Source of the DNA: Clostridia bacterium
Lineage (GTDB): Bacteria > Bacillota > Clostridia > TANB77 > CAG-508
Direction: 5' to 3'
NCBI GenBank assembly: GCA_022790685.1
Contig: JAAVXQ010000017.1
Coordinates: forward strand, 1 to 23,542
Length of the DNA: 23,542 nucleotides
Both the position numbers and the translations under genes were made by a program. Every line of letters starts with the position of its first letter. The stretch's first letter is position 1. Shown one piece after another: positions 6,954-15,317 of this stretch. The notes under the pieces are model-generated. The model ran no database searches. It was not told the DNA's origin and was given only the letters and a program-made list of their open reading frames with translations.

Positions 6954-7610
6954 ATGAGAAAAAAAGATCCAAATTCTTTAAATAAAAGAGAAAAAGCAAT
7001 TTTAAAATATATAGAAAAGCAAGTAGTTGCAAATGGTTATCCACCATCTGTTAGAGAAATTGGAAAAGCTGTAGGCTTAAAATCAACAGCAACTGTTCAT
7101 GGATATTTAGCTGCTTTAGAGAAAAAAGGGTACATAAAAAAAGAAAGTCAAAAAGGAAGAACTCTTAAATTATTAAAAGGTGGAGCCTTAGAGGGTGAAC
7201 AAATAGAATTTGAAAAACCAGTATATACAAGTAAAGAAATGGTAGATGTTCCAGTTATAGGAAAAATAACAGCAGGAGAACCTATTTTAGCAGTAGAAAA
7301 TGTAACTGATACATTTCCAATTCCAATTGATTTTGTTGGAAATTCAGAAAGTTTCATGCTTACTGTTAGAGGAGAAAGTATGATAGAAGCTGGTATATTA
7401 GATGGTGACTATATACTTGTTAGAAAACAAAATACAGCAAATAATGGGGAAATTGTAGTAGCTTTAATAGGAGAAGAGGCTACAGTAAAAACTTTTTATA
7501 AAGAAAAAGATCATATAAGATTACAACCTGAAAATTGTACTTTAGATCCAATTATAGTACCAACTTGTGAAATTCTTGGAAAAGTTTCTGGTGTATTTAG
7601 AAAAATGTAA
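6954..7610 (+). CDS. lexA: LexA SOS repressor
   Basis: LexA represses DNA-damage genes and is cleaved when RecA is activated. The 218-residue protein has an N-terminal winged helix (residues 1-75, including PPSVREIGKAVGLKSTATV) and a C-terminal S24 autoprotease. The scissile bond is Ala107-Gly108 in KITAGEPIL, the catalytic Ser is 142 in RGESMIEAG, and the general base is Lys179 in ATVKTF. All essential residues are present. The ATG at 6954 follows AGGAGAG. It is monocistronic, with a bidirectional terminator just downstream. Confidence 0.97.
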   Translation: MRKKDPNSLNKREKAILKYIEKQVVANGYPPSVREIGKAVGLKSTATVHGYLAALEKKGYIKKESQKGRTLKLLKGGALEGEQIEFEKPVYTSKEMVDVPVIGKITAGEPILAVENVTDTFPIPIDFVGNSESFMLTVRGESMIEAGILDGDYILVRKQNTANNGEIVVALIGEEATVKTFYKEKDHIRLQPENCTLDPIIVPTCEILGKVSGVFRKM

Positions 7611-7626
7611 ATATTAAAGTATATAA

Positions 7627-7668
7627 TAAAAAAATCTAAACTAATAAACATAGTTTAGATTTTTTTTA
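7627..7668. terminator. Bidirectional terminator between lexA and folC
   Basis: AAAATCTAAACTA (7631-7643) pairs with TAGTTTAGATTTT (7651-7663) around a 7-base loop. An A run precedes and a T run follows, so it works on either strand for the convergent lexA and folate operons. Confidence 0.85.
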
Positions 7669-7764
7669 TTTTTATAATTATTGACAAATTTATATTTACT
7701 AAAAAATAATTTAGTTACTAAGATTTTAATAGTAAGCTTTTTTATAAAGGCAATTATAAAGTTA

Positions 7765-9013
7765 TTATTTAAGATTAATACTAGAATAGGTATAAAAACT
7801 TCCGACAATAAAATTTACTTCAGATTGTAAAGAGTTAATAGCTTCTTTAAAATTGTTAGTATATAAATTTTTATTATTAGGTAGTATTTTTGTTGCTTCT
7901 TCAAATAATATATCACTAGATAAAAACTTTTCTAAATTGTTTCCACTAGTAAATATATAAGTAGAATCTGGAAAAGCTGTTAATAATTTTTCTAATATAG
8001 TTTTATAATCTTTTGTTTTTATTATAGAAACCACAAAAGTTTTTTGACAGTTTTTATATAAATCCTTGGTAATTGATATAAAGTTATCTATAGCATTTTC
8101 ATTATGAGCACCATCAAAAATAGTTAAAGGATTTTTATTAATAATTTCATATCTAGCAGGATGATAAATATTCTGAAGTGAAGTAATTATATTTTTATCA
8201 TTAATTTTAAAATTGTTTTCTTTTAAAATTTGGATGCATTCTAAAACAACACAGGCATTTTCTATTTGCTTTTTACCTTTTAGATTTAATGTGATATTTA
8301 GGTTTTTATATTTAAAATATTGATAAATGTTATCATAATTATAATTTGATATTTCGTTTTCATAAATAATATTTAAATTATTATTTTTAGATAAACAAAT
8401 TTCTTTTATAATAGAGACTGCTTTTTGATTAAATATAACTGAATTTGAATTTTCTTTAATTATTCCAGCTTTTTCAATTGCTATTTTTTCTAAGGTATTT
8501 CCAAGAATTGACATATGATCAAAAGAGATAGATCCAAAAGCAGAAATTATAGGATGTACAATATTGGTACAGTCAAATTTTCCACCAAGACCTACTTCTA
8601 AAATTACAATATCACAATTTTTTTCATAAAAATATAAAAGAGCAATGGAAGTTAAAATTTCAAATCTCGTAAATTCACGATTAAAGGCTTTTTTATATTC
8701 TTTTATAATATTTTCTAATAAAGGCAAATATTTTGAAAATTCCTTATCATATATGTTTATATTATTGATAGAAATTGATTCATTACTTTTTAGTAAATGA
8801 GGAGATATAAACTTTCCGAACTTTATAGTTAGAATTTACTAAGATAGTATTTAACATTTCACAAATACTGCCTTTTCCGTTAGTACCAGCTACATGTATA
8901 AATTTTAATTTTTTATGTGGATTATTTAATTTGTTCATTATAAAATTTATTCCATCTAAAGTTGGAAAATCTGTTGTTTGTTTGAAGTTTGATAAATATT
9001 CATCTAATATCAT
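7765..9013 (-). CDS. folC: Folylpolyglutamate synthase, needing one +1 frameshift
   Basis: FolC adds glutamates to folates (and in many bacteria glutamate to dihydropteroate), trapping the cofactor in the cell. I chose the ATG at 9013 because AAAGGA lies 9 bases upstream; a TTG at 9034 overlapping ecfT is less likely. Motifs in order: P-loop GTNGKGS at 43-49, KFISPHL near 68, EVGLGGKFDCTN, the metal/ATP motif with DHMSILG and EKAGIIK, and DGAHN in the C-terminal domain. The frame breaks after Val65: GTT, extra C (8818), GGA AAG TTT. Skipping the C gives the conserved GKF-SPHL and a 415-residue protein of usual length. It is the last gene of the folate transport operon. Confidence 0.92.
8815..8821 (-). 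other. Candidate +1 frameshift site in folC (GTT CGG A)
   Basis: On the minus strand the zero frame reads GTT CGG A. Ignoring the C (complement of 8818) yields Val65-Gly66 and continues into KFISPHL. Same phase and context as the sites in obgE, ecfA, the permease and mgtE. Confidence 0.7.
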
Positions 9014-9026
9014 AAGAAAAGGTCCT

Positions 9027-9593
9027 TTATTCAATAAAATTTTTAGCTTTTAAAGAGTAATCTAGATTCATGGTCATTTTGAAAATAGTAGGTAGAATCA
9101 ATTTAGAAATATATTTGAATCTACTAGAAATATTAGTAACTCCTTTAGAAATAAGTAAAGCATTTATTTCATTTAATTCATTTATTAAAATAGGTATAAA
9201 GTTTATGCCTATATTTAAAACAATAGATAATTTGCTAGTGTTAATTTTAAATATTCTAAGAGGCTTAAACAAGGTTTCAATAGCGTTTAGTAATTTATAA
9301 GTAGGCAAAATAAATCTAATTATATATGTTAAATTACAAGCAACTAGAAGTCTTAAATCGATTATTAAAGTATTAACAAAATTATCTAAAAGTAAATTAA
9401 AAGCTGTAACAATTAAAATAAAAAATAGAAAAATGTGTTTATTGTAATTCAAAATTTCAATAATAGAAATTTTAAGAAAAATATAAATTAAAAAAGTTAA
9501 TAGTAAAGAAAATAGTAATATAAATATATTTTGAATATAGAAGATAGAAGAAGTAAGTATTAAAAATAATATTAAAATAAAAGCATTTTTCAT
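9027..9593 (-). CDS. ecfT: Short EcfT-like transmembrane subunit of the folate ECF transporter
   Basis: The 188-residue protein is almost entirely hydrophobic in its first 120 residues (four to five predicted helices). It ends in a cytoplasmic coupling region. The two short coupling motifs that EcfT proteins use to contact the ATPases (typically Ala-Arg-Gly) appear in altered form: SKG in LLISKGVTN, and AKN in SLKAKNF. It is shorter than the usual length of about 260 residues. Identification rests on its position one base after ecfA and before folC, plus topology and coupling motifs. It would link the ATPases to FolT in the membrane. Confidence 0.78.
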   Translation of the reverse strand: MKNAFILILFLILTSSIFYIQNIFILLFSLLLTFLIYIFLKISIIEILNYNKHIFLFFILIVTAFNLLLDNFVNTLIIDLRLLVACNLTYIIRFILPTYKLLNAIETLFKPLRIFKINTSKLSIVLNIGINFIPILINELNEINALLISKGVTNISSRFKYISKLILPTIFKMTMNLDYSLKAKNFIE

Positions 9594-9594
9594 A

Positions 9595-10420
9595 TTATTT
9601 TTTTATTTCTGAAATTATTTTTTTTATAATTTCATCTTCTGTAAAATTTTCTAAATTAATATTTATATTATTTTCTTTAAAACTTACTAATAAATTTAAA
9701 ATTGTAGGTAGTGATAGGTTAAATTCTTTCAAAATGCAAATATTTTTTAAAACTTCACTTAAACTTATATTTTTTTCTATTTTTCTATTTTCTAGAAGAA
9801 TAATTTTGTCAGATAGAAATAAAGTTTCTTCTAGTAAATGAGTTATATATATTATTGTGATACCATCTTTTTTTAATTTATCTAATATATAATAAATCTG
9901 CTTTTTAGAGATAGGATCTAACATAGAAGTTGGTTCATCTAAAATAAGAATATTTGATTTTGTGGCTAGGGCAGAGGCTATAACAATTTTTTGCTTTTGA
10001 CCTAGAGATAGTGCCTGAGTAGATGAAAATTTGAATTCTGACATATTTACTTTTTTCAAGGCCTCATCAATATTTTTATCTATTTCTTCTTGTGAATAAT
10101 TTAAGTTTTTAAGAGCAAAAGCTAAATCATCATATACTCTCTCAAATATAATTTGATTTTCAGGATTTTGAAAAACAATAGTAATATTTTTTCTAAGAGA
10201 TAAGTTTTCTTTTTTATTTTTAGTATTTATATCGTTTATAAAAATATCTCCTTTTGTCGGTTTTGAAATTCCAGATATAAGTTTGGCCAGAGTGGATTTT
10301 CCGAGATCCATTTTTACCAATAATACTTATGAATTCTCCATCATCTATTTTAAAATCTATATTATCTAAAACTATAGTACCATTTTTATATTTATATAAA
10401 ACGTTTTTTAATTCAATCAT
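9595..10420 (-). CDS. ecfA: Energy-coupling factor (ECF) transporter ATPase, needing one +1 frameshift
   Basis: It hydrolyses ATP to drive FolT-mediated folate uptake at the inner face of the membrane. The 274-residue ABC ATPase has Walker A GKNGSGKST (35-43), Q-loop FQNPENQ, signature LSLGQKQK (LSGGQ variant), Walker B ILILDEPTS with D-loop, and H-loop ITHLLEE. FQNPENQ and the C-terminal extension are typical of the ECF subgroup. The frame breaks inside Walker A: GGA TCT, extra C (10303), GGA AAA TCC. Skipping the C gives GSGKST exactly. Only one ECF ATPase gene is present where most Bacillota have an EcfA1/EcfA2 pair, so a homodimer, or a partner encoded elsewhere, is implied. Its start is 20 bases after the folT stop. 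Confidence 0.92.
10300..10306 (-). other. Candidate +1 frameshift site in ecfA Walker A (TCT CGG A)
   Basis: On the minus strand the zero frame reads TCT CGG A. Ignoring the C (complement of 10303) gives Ser39-Gly40 in GKNGSGKST. The break is in the catalytic P-loop, where an unshifted product could not be active. Confidence 0.7.
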
Positions 10421-10440
10421 GTGAAACTTCCTTTATTAAT

Positions 10441-10977
10441 TTAATCATTATCTGTTAAAAATTGGTGGTAATATTTTACTAAAAAAGGATTAATAAAATA
10501 TAGTACAGCTACATGTATAGGTAAGTTTATAAGTTCTGCAATGACTCTAGGGGTAAAAACAGCTATAAAAGCTTTTCCATATAAAAGATGTATCATAAAG
10601 GATTTAATGAAAAGATTTATTCCTATTACTACAAGGAAAGAACTTAAAATAAGTCGAATAATAAGAGCTTTACCAGTAAAAAATTCACCATCTTTTTTGT
10701 TATATAAGAATAATCCATAAATAAGTCCAGAAAAAATAGCAGTTATTGTAAAACCTACAAAGTATTCTCCAAATGGAAATAGAAGAGCACCTATTAAATC
10801 TCCAAGACCTGCTATTAAACATGAATATTTTGGACCAAGAATAATTGCTGAAATCATAATAGGTAAAAAAGCCAAACTTATAACCAAAATTTGAGTTTTT
10901 ATAGACACAAATCTTGATAAAACTATAAGTAATGCTAATAGTAAACCAGATAAAATAATTTTTTTAGAATTTGACAT
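10441..10977 (-). CDS. folT: Folate-specific ECF transporter S component
   Basis: FolT is the membrane subunit that binds folate outside the cell. I chose the ATG at 10977 because AAAGGAGGA precedes it; the frame extends further upstream only through the riboswitch. The 178-residue product has about six transmembrane helices and family-typical strings: ALLIVLSRF near the start, FLPIMISAIILGP, then GLGDLIGALLFPFGEYF and GFTITAIFSGLIYGLFL. These are characteristic of FolT rather than other S components. Regulation is visible: a THF riboswitch lies directly upstream and a hairpin covers part of the ribosome binding site. ecfA, ecfT and folC follow on the same strand. Confidence 0.92.
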   Translation of the reverse strand: MSNSKKIILSGLLLALLIVLSRFVSIKTQILVISLAFLPIMISAIILGPKYSCLIAGLGDLIGALLFPFGEYFVGFTITAIFSGLIYGLFLYNKKDGEFFTGKALIIRLILSSFLVVIGINLFIKSFMIHLLYGKAFIAVFTPRVIAELINLPIHVAVLYFINPFLVKYYHQFLTDND

Positions 10978-10987
10978 AAAAAAATCC

Positions 10988-11020
10988 TCCTTTATTATAA
11001 TTTCCGCGCATAATAAAGGA
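10988..11020 (-). promoter_or_regulatory. Ribosome-binding-site sequestering hairpin of folT (riboswitch expression platform)
   Basis: TCCTTTATTAT (10988-10998) and ATAATAAAGGA (11010-11020) form a perfect 11-bp stem that buries the AAAGGA part of the folT ribosome binding site. Its loop contains GCGGAA in the transcript sense (11002-11007). That sequence can instead pair with TTCCGC in the riboswitch 3' strand (11061-11066). The two structures are mutually exclusive, as expected for a translational switch. Confidence 0.65.
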
Positions 11021-11056
11021 AGAAGATAAATATAAATATTTCTTCTTGAATTATTA

Positions 11057-11161
11057 ATTAGCGGAATGCGAAAATAAATAAGCAAACTACTAAAAATAGA
11101 TTTTGCCTTACTAACAACTTCCCGTTTAGTAAGTCTTAACTATTTATTTTCTACTCTAATT
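11057..11161 (-). ncRNA. THF riboswitch (tetrahydrofolate sensor)
   Basis: Read on the minus strand, the element has the THF class I landmarks: GAGTAGA after the first stem, GTTAAG, a conserved loop ACGGGAAGTTG, and the 3' strand GCATTCCGCT. Stems: P1 11156-11161 with 11056-11061, P2 11141-11151 with 11070-11080 (11 bp perfect), P3 11126-11133 with 11107-11114 (8 bp perfect). It starts about where transcription should begin and controls folT-ecfA-ecfT-folC, all folate functions. THF riboswitches are known to lower expression when folate is plentiful. Confidence 0.88.
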
Positions 11162-11168
11162 TTTTTAA

Positions 11169-11197
11169 AATATATATTAATAAATAAAAATTGTCAA
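11169..11197 (-). promoter_or_regulatory. Promoter of the folate operon
   Basis: On the minus strand, TTGACA (11192-11197) and TATATT (11169-11174) are 17 bases apart. The expected start point near 11162 coincides with the 5' end of the riboswitch. Confidence 0.75.
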
Positions 11198-11212
11198 TAT
11201 AAAATAATTTAT

Positions 11213-13555
11213 TTATTTTAATTCTACAATAGTCACACCCATTTCACCTTCTCCAAAAGTGCCAATTCTAAAGCTTTTAACATGTGGATGTGTTTTTAAA
11301 AATTTATGAATACCATCTCTTAAAGCACCAGTACCTTTGCCATGAACTATTCGTGTGTTATTCAGTCCTGAAAGATAACAATTATCTAAATATTTATCAA
11401 TTAAAAAACAAGCTTCATCAACATTTTGACCAATTACATTTATTTCAGAACTTATAGCTTTTGGTTTGAATTCTCTATTTTTTGAATAATCTTTTTTTGT
11501 ATTAGTATTATTAGTAGTAGAAGTATTATTTGATAATTCTAATTGATTTATATTAAAAAACATTTTTCCTAAAGGAAGCTGAACTTGTATATTACTTTCT
11601 TTTGATGCAGATAAAATAGTACCAGTTTGAGAGATTGAGGGAATAAAAACTTCCATACCAATTGTTAAATCGGATAGTTTTAAACTTATTTTTTTTGTTT
11701 CTTCTTTTTTTATACTAAGTTTATCTATCTTTTTATTTATGGTATTTCTAATTTCATTTGCACTTTTGGTATTATTAGATTTTTCTATTTGTTTTATTAA
11801 ATCATTTGCATCTTCTTTAGCAGAAAGGAGTATTTCTTTTGCCTTAGATTTGGCTTCATCAATATAAGATTTTTTTGAGGAGTTTAAAGAAGAAAGTTCA
11901 TTTTCCAAATTTTCTTTTAAAATTTTAGACTTTAAGTAGTTTTCTTCAATTTCTTTTTTTTCTTCTTCGATAATTTTTTTGTCTTTATATATAGATGTTA
12001 GTAAATCTTCTATGTGAATATTATCATTATTAATAAACTCTTTCGCTCTAGATAATATTGTTTCTGAAATTCCAAGTTTTTTACTTATAGCAAAAGCATT
12101 ACTAGTTCCTGGAACGCCAATTAGTAATTTGTAAGTAGGTGAAAGAGTATCCACATTAAATTCTACACTAGCATTCATAAATCCATTTGTAATTAAAGCA
12201 TATTGTTTAAGTTCTGGATAATGTGTTGTAGCCAAAGTTACAGTTCCTATAGAATGAAGATATTCTAAAATACTAATTGCTAAAGCAGAACCTTCTAATG
12301 GATCTGTTCCAGAACCAAGTTCATCTAGTAAAACAAAGCTATCTTTAGTAGTTTCTTCTAAAATATAAGATATATTAGACATGTGAGAAGAAAAAGTACT
12401 TAAAGAGGCAGATATACTTTGTTCATCTCCAATATCTGTAAAGATATTATCAAAAAAATATATATAGCTATTTTCTTTTGCTGGAATATGAAGACCAGAA
12501 AGAGCCATCAAACAAAGTAGACCAGCAGTTTTTAAAGTAACAGTTTTTCCACCAGTGTTAGGTCCAGTTATAATTAAAGAAGTATAATTATTTCCAATAG
12601 ATATTGTATTTTTTATAGCACTATTTTGGTCTAATAATGGATGCCAGGCATCGATTAGATTTATAAACTTTTCATTTCCAATGGTTGGCTGAGAAGCATT
12701 TATACTATTAGAGTACTTAGCTTTTGCAAAAATAAAATCAATTATTCCAATTAAATTTATATCGTTTTTTATACTATCAGTAATTTCAAAAAATAAAGAA
12801 GAGAGTTTCTGAAGAATTTTTTCTATTTCTAAATTTTCTTCATTTTTTAAATTAGATAAATCATTATTCAAATCAAAAACTGAAATTGGCTCTATAAAAA
12901 TAGTAGAACCACTTGAAGAAATATCATGAACAAATCCTTTTATTTCTTGTCTATATTCATCTTTAACAGGAATAACAAACCTATTATTTCTAACAGTTAT
13001 AATAGGTTCTTGAAGATATTTTGAATGCATAAAAGAATTTAATTTATTTCTGATTTCGTTTTCTTTACTTCTTAAATTTTTTCTAATAGAGTAAAGCTCT
13101 TTTGAAGCATCATCTGAAAAAGTATTTTCATCTATAATACTTTTATATATAGTATTTTCTACGTTTGGGTTGATATATAAATTATTAAAAAGGTTATCTA
13201 AAGTAGAAAATTCTGACATGTCAATTTCACTACTAAAAAAATAATTTTTTAAGTTTCTAGATATTTTTAAAATATTAGCTAAATCTAATAATTGCTTACT
13301 ACTTAAAGAGGTATAACTTTCTAATCTTTTTAAATGTTCAGAAATATTTGAAATTTCTGAAATAGGTGGATTTCCTTTTCTATAAATTAGATTACTTGCT
13401 TCTGTAGTTTGTTGCAAAGCCTTTATAGCATCTTTAATATTTGAAATAGGAAGAAGATTTAAAGAAAGTTCTTTTCCAAAATACGTAATAGCAAAATTTT
13501 TTAATATATTACATATTTTATTAAATTCTAGTTTTTCTAAATATTTTGTATTCAT
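11213..13555 (-). CDS. mutS2: MutS2 family ATPase/nuclease
   Basis: MutS2 is a MutS-like ATPase with a C-terminal Smr nuclease domain, linked to suppression of recombination and to rescue of collided ribosomes in Bacillota. The 780-residue product has normal length. The N-terminal helical clamp is followed by Walker A ITGPNTGGKT near 330 and Walker B FVLLDELGSGTDP near 407. A long Lys/Glu coiled coil lies at about 510-600 and the Smr domain at about 705-780, with HGKGTGALR intact. The usual DLRG of Smr is replaced by NVIGQ, a variant I believe occurs in clostridial MutS2. The start follows AAAAGGA at a rather long spacing. The gene is intact despite its length. Confidence 0.95.
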   Translation of the reverse strand: MNTKYLEKLEFNKICNILKNFAITYFGKELSLNLLPISNIKDAIKALQQTTEASNLIYRKGNPPISEISNISEHLKRLESYTSLSSKQLLDLANILKISRNLKNYFFSSEIDMSEFSTLDNLFNNLYINPNVENTIYKSIIDENTFSDDASKELYSIRKNLRSKENEIRNKLNSFMHSKYLQEPIITVRNNRFVIPVKDEYRQEIKGFVHDISSSGSTIFIEPISVFDLNNDLSNLKNEENLEIEKILQKLSSLFFEITDSIKNDINLIGIIDFIFAKAKYSNSINASQPTIGNEKFINLIDAWHPLLDQNSAIKNTISIGNNYTSLIITGPNTGGKTVTLKTAGLLCLMALSGLHIPAKENSYIYFFDNIFTDIGDEQSISASLSTFSSHMSNISYILEETTKDSFVLLDELGSGTDPLEGSALAISILEYLHSIGTVTLATTHYPELKQYALITNGFMNASVEFNVDTLSPTYKLLIGVPGTSNAFAISKKLGISETILSRAKEFINNDNIHIEDLLTSIYKDKKIIEEEKKEIEENYLKSKILKENLENELSSLNSSKKSYIDEAKSKAKEILLSAKEDANDLIKQIEKSNNTKSANEIRNTINKKIDKLSIKKEETKKISLKLSDLTIGMEVFIPSISQTGTILSASKESNIQVQLPLGKMFFNINQLELSNNTSTTNNTNTKKDYSKNREFKPKAISSEINVIGQNVDEACFLIDKYLDNCYLSGLNNTRIVHGKGTGALRDGIHKFLKTHPHVKSFRIGTFGEGEMGVTIVELK

Positions 13556-13728
13556 AAGTATATTATTCCTTTTATTTTATATAAGATGTAAATATAATAG
13601 CATATTTTAGCTATAAAATAAAGAAGAAGTATAGTATTTTAATAAATATATATAAAAAGTAAAAGAAACAGTTAAAAATAAAATTAATGAAATGAAATTA
13701 AAAATTTTAAAAATTATGAAAAAATGTA

Positions 13729-13757
13729 TTGACAGATTATATGAAGTAGTTTATAAT
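13729..13757 (+). promoter_or_regulatory. Consensus promoter of the tRNA operon
   Basis: TTGACA (13729-13734) and TATAAT (13752-13757) match consensus perfectly with a 17-base spacer. This is the strong promoter expected for stable RNA; the first tRNA begins 27 bases downstream. The stretch between mutS2 (13555) and this promoter holds no gene that I can see. Confidence 0.85.
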
Positions 13758-13784
13758 TAGACTTGCGTTAAGTAATTAACAAAT

Positions 13785-13861
13785 GCGCCCTTAGCTCAGT
13801 TGGTCAGAGCAACCGGCTCATAACCGGTGGGTCCAAGGTTCGAATCCTTGAGGGCGCACCA
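13785..13861 (+). tRNA. tRNA-Met (anticodon CAT); a lysidine-modified tRNA-Ile2 cannot be excluded
   Basis: The acceptor stem GCGCCCT pairs perfectly with AGGGCGC, the anticodon stem-loop is ACCGG-CTCATAA-CCGGT, the T-loop is TTCGAAT, and CCA is encoded (13859-13861). The 1-72 base pair and the CGG/CCG anticodon stem end rule out the initiator tRNA. CAT anticodons may be elongator Met or Ile2. The loop region resembles both in Bacillota, so the call is Met by default. Confidence 0.9.
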
Positions 13862-13880
13862 TTTTTTATTTTAATAACAT

Positions 13881-13966
13881 GGGTAGGTGGTCGAGTGGTT
13901 AATGGCACCAGACTGTAAATCTGGCCGCGAGAGCGTACGATGGTTCGAATCCATCCCTGCCCACCA
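13881..13966 (+). tRNA. tRNA-Tyr (anticodon GTA)
   Basis: The acceptor stem GGGTAGG/CCTGCCC has one wobble. The anticodon loop CTGTAAA sits between CCAGA and TCTGG. There is a class II long variable arm, a TTCGAAT T-loop and an encoded CCA (13964-13966). It is co-transcribed with the CAT tRNA 19 bases upstream. Confidence 0.93.
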
Positions 13967-14006
13967 AAACAAGCTAAATTCTAACCCAATTTAGCTTGTT
14001 TTATTT
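13967..14006 (+). terminator. Terminator of the tRNA operon
   Basis: AAACAAGCTAAATT (13967-13980) pairs perfectly with AATTTAGCTTGTTT (13988-14001) around a 7-base loop, followed by TATTTTAT. Confidence 0.88.
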
Positions 14007-14047
14007 TATAAAAACTTATACATAAAATAAGTATAATATAGAACAAT

Positions 14048-14171
14048 ATGGAAAAAGAAATCAGTTTTAGATGATAGAGTAACAATAAAGGAATATGAAT
14101 TTAATACTGTTGAAGATACTATATTCATAGAACCAGATGTTAGTGAATATACAATACGAGAAAATAATTAA
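14048..14171 (+). pseudogene. Remnant of a short acidic protein, no intact start
   Basis: A frame ending at a TAA (14169-14171) reads DDRVTIKEYEFNTVED and then TIFIEPDVSEYTIRENN. It has no in-frame start after the preceding stop. The only ATG nearby (14048) is in another frame and stops after eight codons. A single-base change near 14060 could join them. A strong terminator directly follows, as for a real gene end. The strand-like, acidic tail recalls surface-repeat proteins, but I cannot name it. Confidence 0.4.
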
Positions 14172-14204
14172 AACAGAGCAGACAAAATCTGCTCTGTTTT
14201 TTAT
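14171..14204 (+). terminator. Strong terminator after the remnant
   Basis: AAACAGAGCAGA (14171-14182) pairs perfectly with TCTGCTCTGTTT (14188-14199) around CAAAA, then a T-rich tract. Confidence 0.85.
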
Positions 14205-14251
14205 TAAAGGATTTATTTAGATATAAGATAAAATATGAAATCTTATAATAT

Positions 14252-14503
14252 TTATTTTTTTAGAACATATACTAGCCACTTGTTATTATTTTCGCCACCT
14301 TCTTTATGGAAACTATAAATTTTAAATCCGATTTTAGTAATAATTTCATTTAATTCTTGATATTTGTTTTAATAAAGTTTTCTAAATTTTCACGTTTACG
14401 TTTTGCTTTATCTGGATTAAGGTTATCATGTGCAATAGTAGTTGCTAAATATATACTAGCATTGTTTTCATAAACTTCAACTGTTTTTTCATTTTCTTTA
14501 CAT
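14252..14503 (-). pseudogene. Decayed small gene, minus strand
   Basis: An AAAGGAG ribosome binding site precedes an ATG at 14503 that runs immediately into TAA. In another frame the sequence reads KENEKTVEVYENNASIY and on to DNLNPDKAKRKREN. A second indel near KTNIKN then moves to the frame ending NNNKWLVYVLKK and a TAA at 14252. At least two indels are therefore needed for one protein of about 80 residues. Neither break matches the NNT-C-GGA pattern. The family is unrecognised. The rest of 14204-14680 holds nothing else that I can support. Confidence 0.45.
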
Positions 14504-14680
14504 ATCTATTATTACTCCTTTATTAAATAAACTATTATTAAAAAGTATATAAAAAAAATAACTAATTTTCAATATTTCCATTTGAAAATACAGTTTTTTT
14601 ATTATAAAATGATATTGAAATAGTACTAACATAAGTTTTGATATAAACTTATTTTAATGCTTTATAAAAGGAGATATAAT

Positions 14681-15289
14681 ATGAAAATAGGAATAGATAT
14701 TGATGATACAACCTTATTAACAGTAAAATCTATGTTAAAATATGCAGATATTTTTCAAGAAGAAATATCTGGAATATCAAATAATAGGGATAGTTTTGGT
14801 TTAATTAAAAATAGATATTACTTAAAAATCTTATATGGTTGGGACGAAAAAACTAAATTTGCTTTTTTTGATAAATATTATAAAAATGTATTAGAAGAAT
14901 GTACAATGCTTCCAAAGGCGGATAAAACAATTCAAAAATTAAAAAAAGAAGGAGATACAATACATTTTATTACAGCAAGGTTAATGAATATTGAAAGTTG
15001 TGATACAGAAGCAATTACTAAAAAAAGCTTAAATAATTTTAATATCCCATACAATAGTTTAAACTTACATATTAGAGATAAATTAACGTTTTGTAAGGAA
15101 CAAAATATCGAATTATTAATTGAAGATAGTTATGAAACCTGCAAAGAATTAAAGGATAATGGAATTGAATCAATTCTAATGACCACAAAAATGAATTCAG
15201 ATATTCAAGATGACAGAATAGTAAGAGTAAACAATTGGGATGAAATATATGAAAAAATCACAGAAATAAAAAATAATATTAAAGTCTAA
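14681..15289 (+). CDS. HAD-superfamily phosphatase, 5'-nucleotidase-like
   Basis: I chose the ATG at 14681 because AAAAGGAGAT lies upstream. The 202-residue product starts MKIGIDIDDT, the HAD motif I, with Asp6 as nucleophile and Asp8 as general acid. Motif II is FITAR with its Thr. Lys in the RDKLTFCKEQ region and the acidic LIEDS motif complete the site. The arrangement resembles the 5'(3')-deoxyribonucleotidase/YorS-like group that removes phosphate from nucleotides, but other small phosphates are possible. It is followed 28 bases later by a GNAT gene and then a Nudix gene, a small cluster of nucleotide- or metabolite-handling enzymes. Confidence 0.82.
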   Translation: MKIGIDIDDTTLLTVKSMLKYADIFQEEISGISNNRDSFGLIKNRYYLKILYGWDEKTKFAFFDKYYKNVLEECTMLPKADKTIQKLKKEGDTIHFITARLMNIESCDTEAITKKSLNNFNIPYNSLNLHIRDKLTFCKEQNIELLIEDSYETCKELKDNGIESILMTTKMNSDIQDDRIVRVNNWDEIYEKITEIKNNIKV

Positions 15290-15317
15290 GAAATAATTTT
15301 TAGAAAGGAAATCAAAA

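Noticed and set aside
10978..11085. Longer folT reading frame starting in the riboswitch
   Set aside because: The extra 36 codons coincide with the expression platform and have no ribosome binding site; the ATG at 10977 does.
13785..13861. Initiator tRNA-fMet
   Set aside because: Position 1-72 is a G-C pair and the anticodon stem does not end in three G-C pairs of GGG/CCC type, so it is not the initiator.
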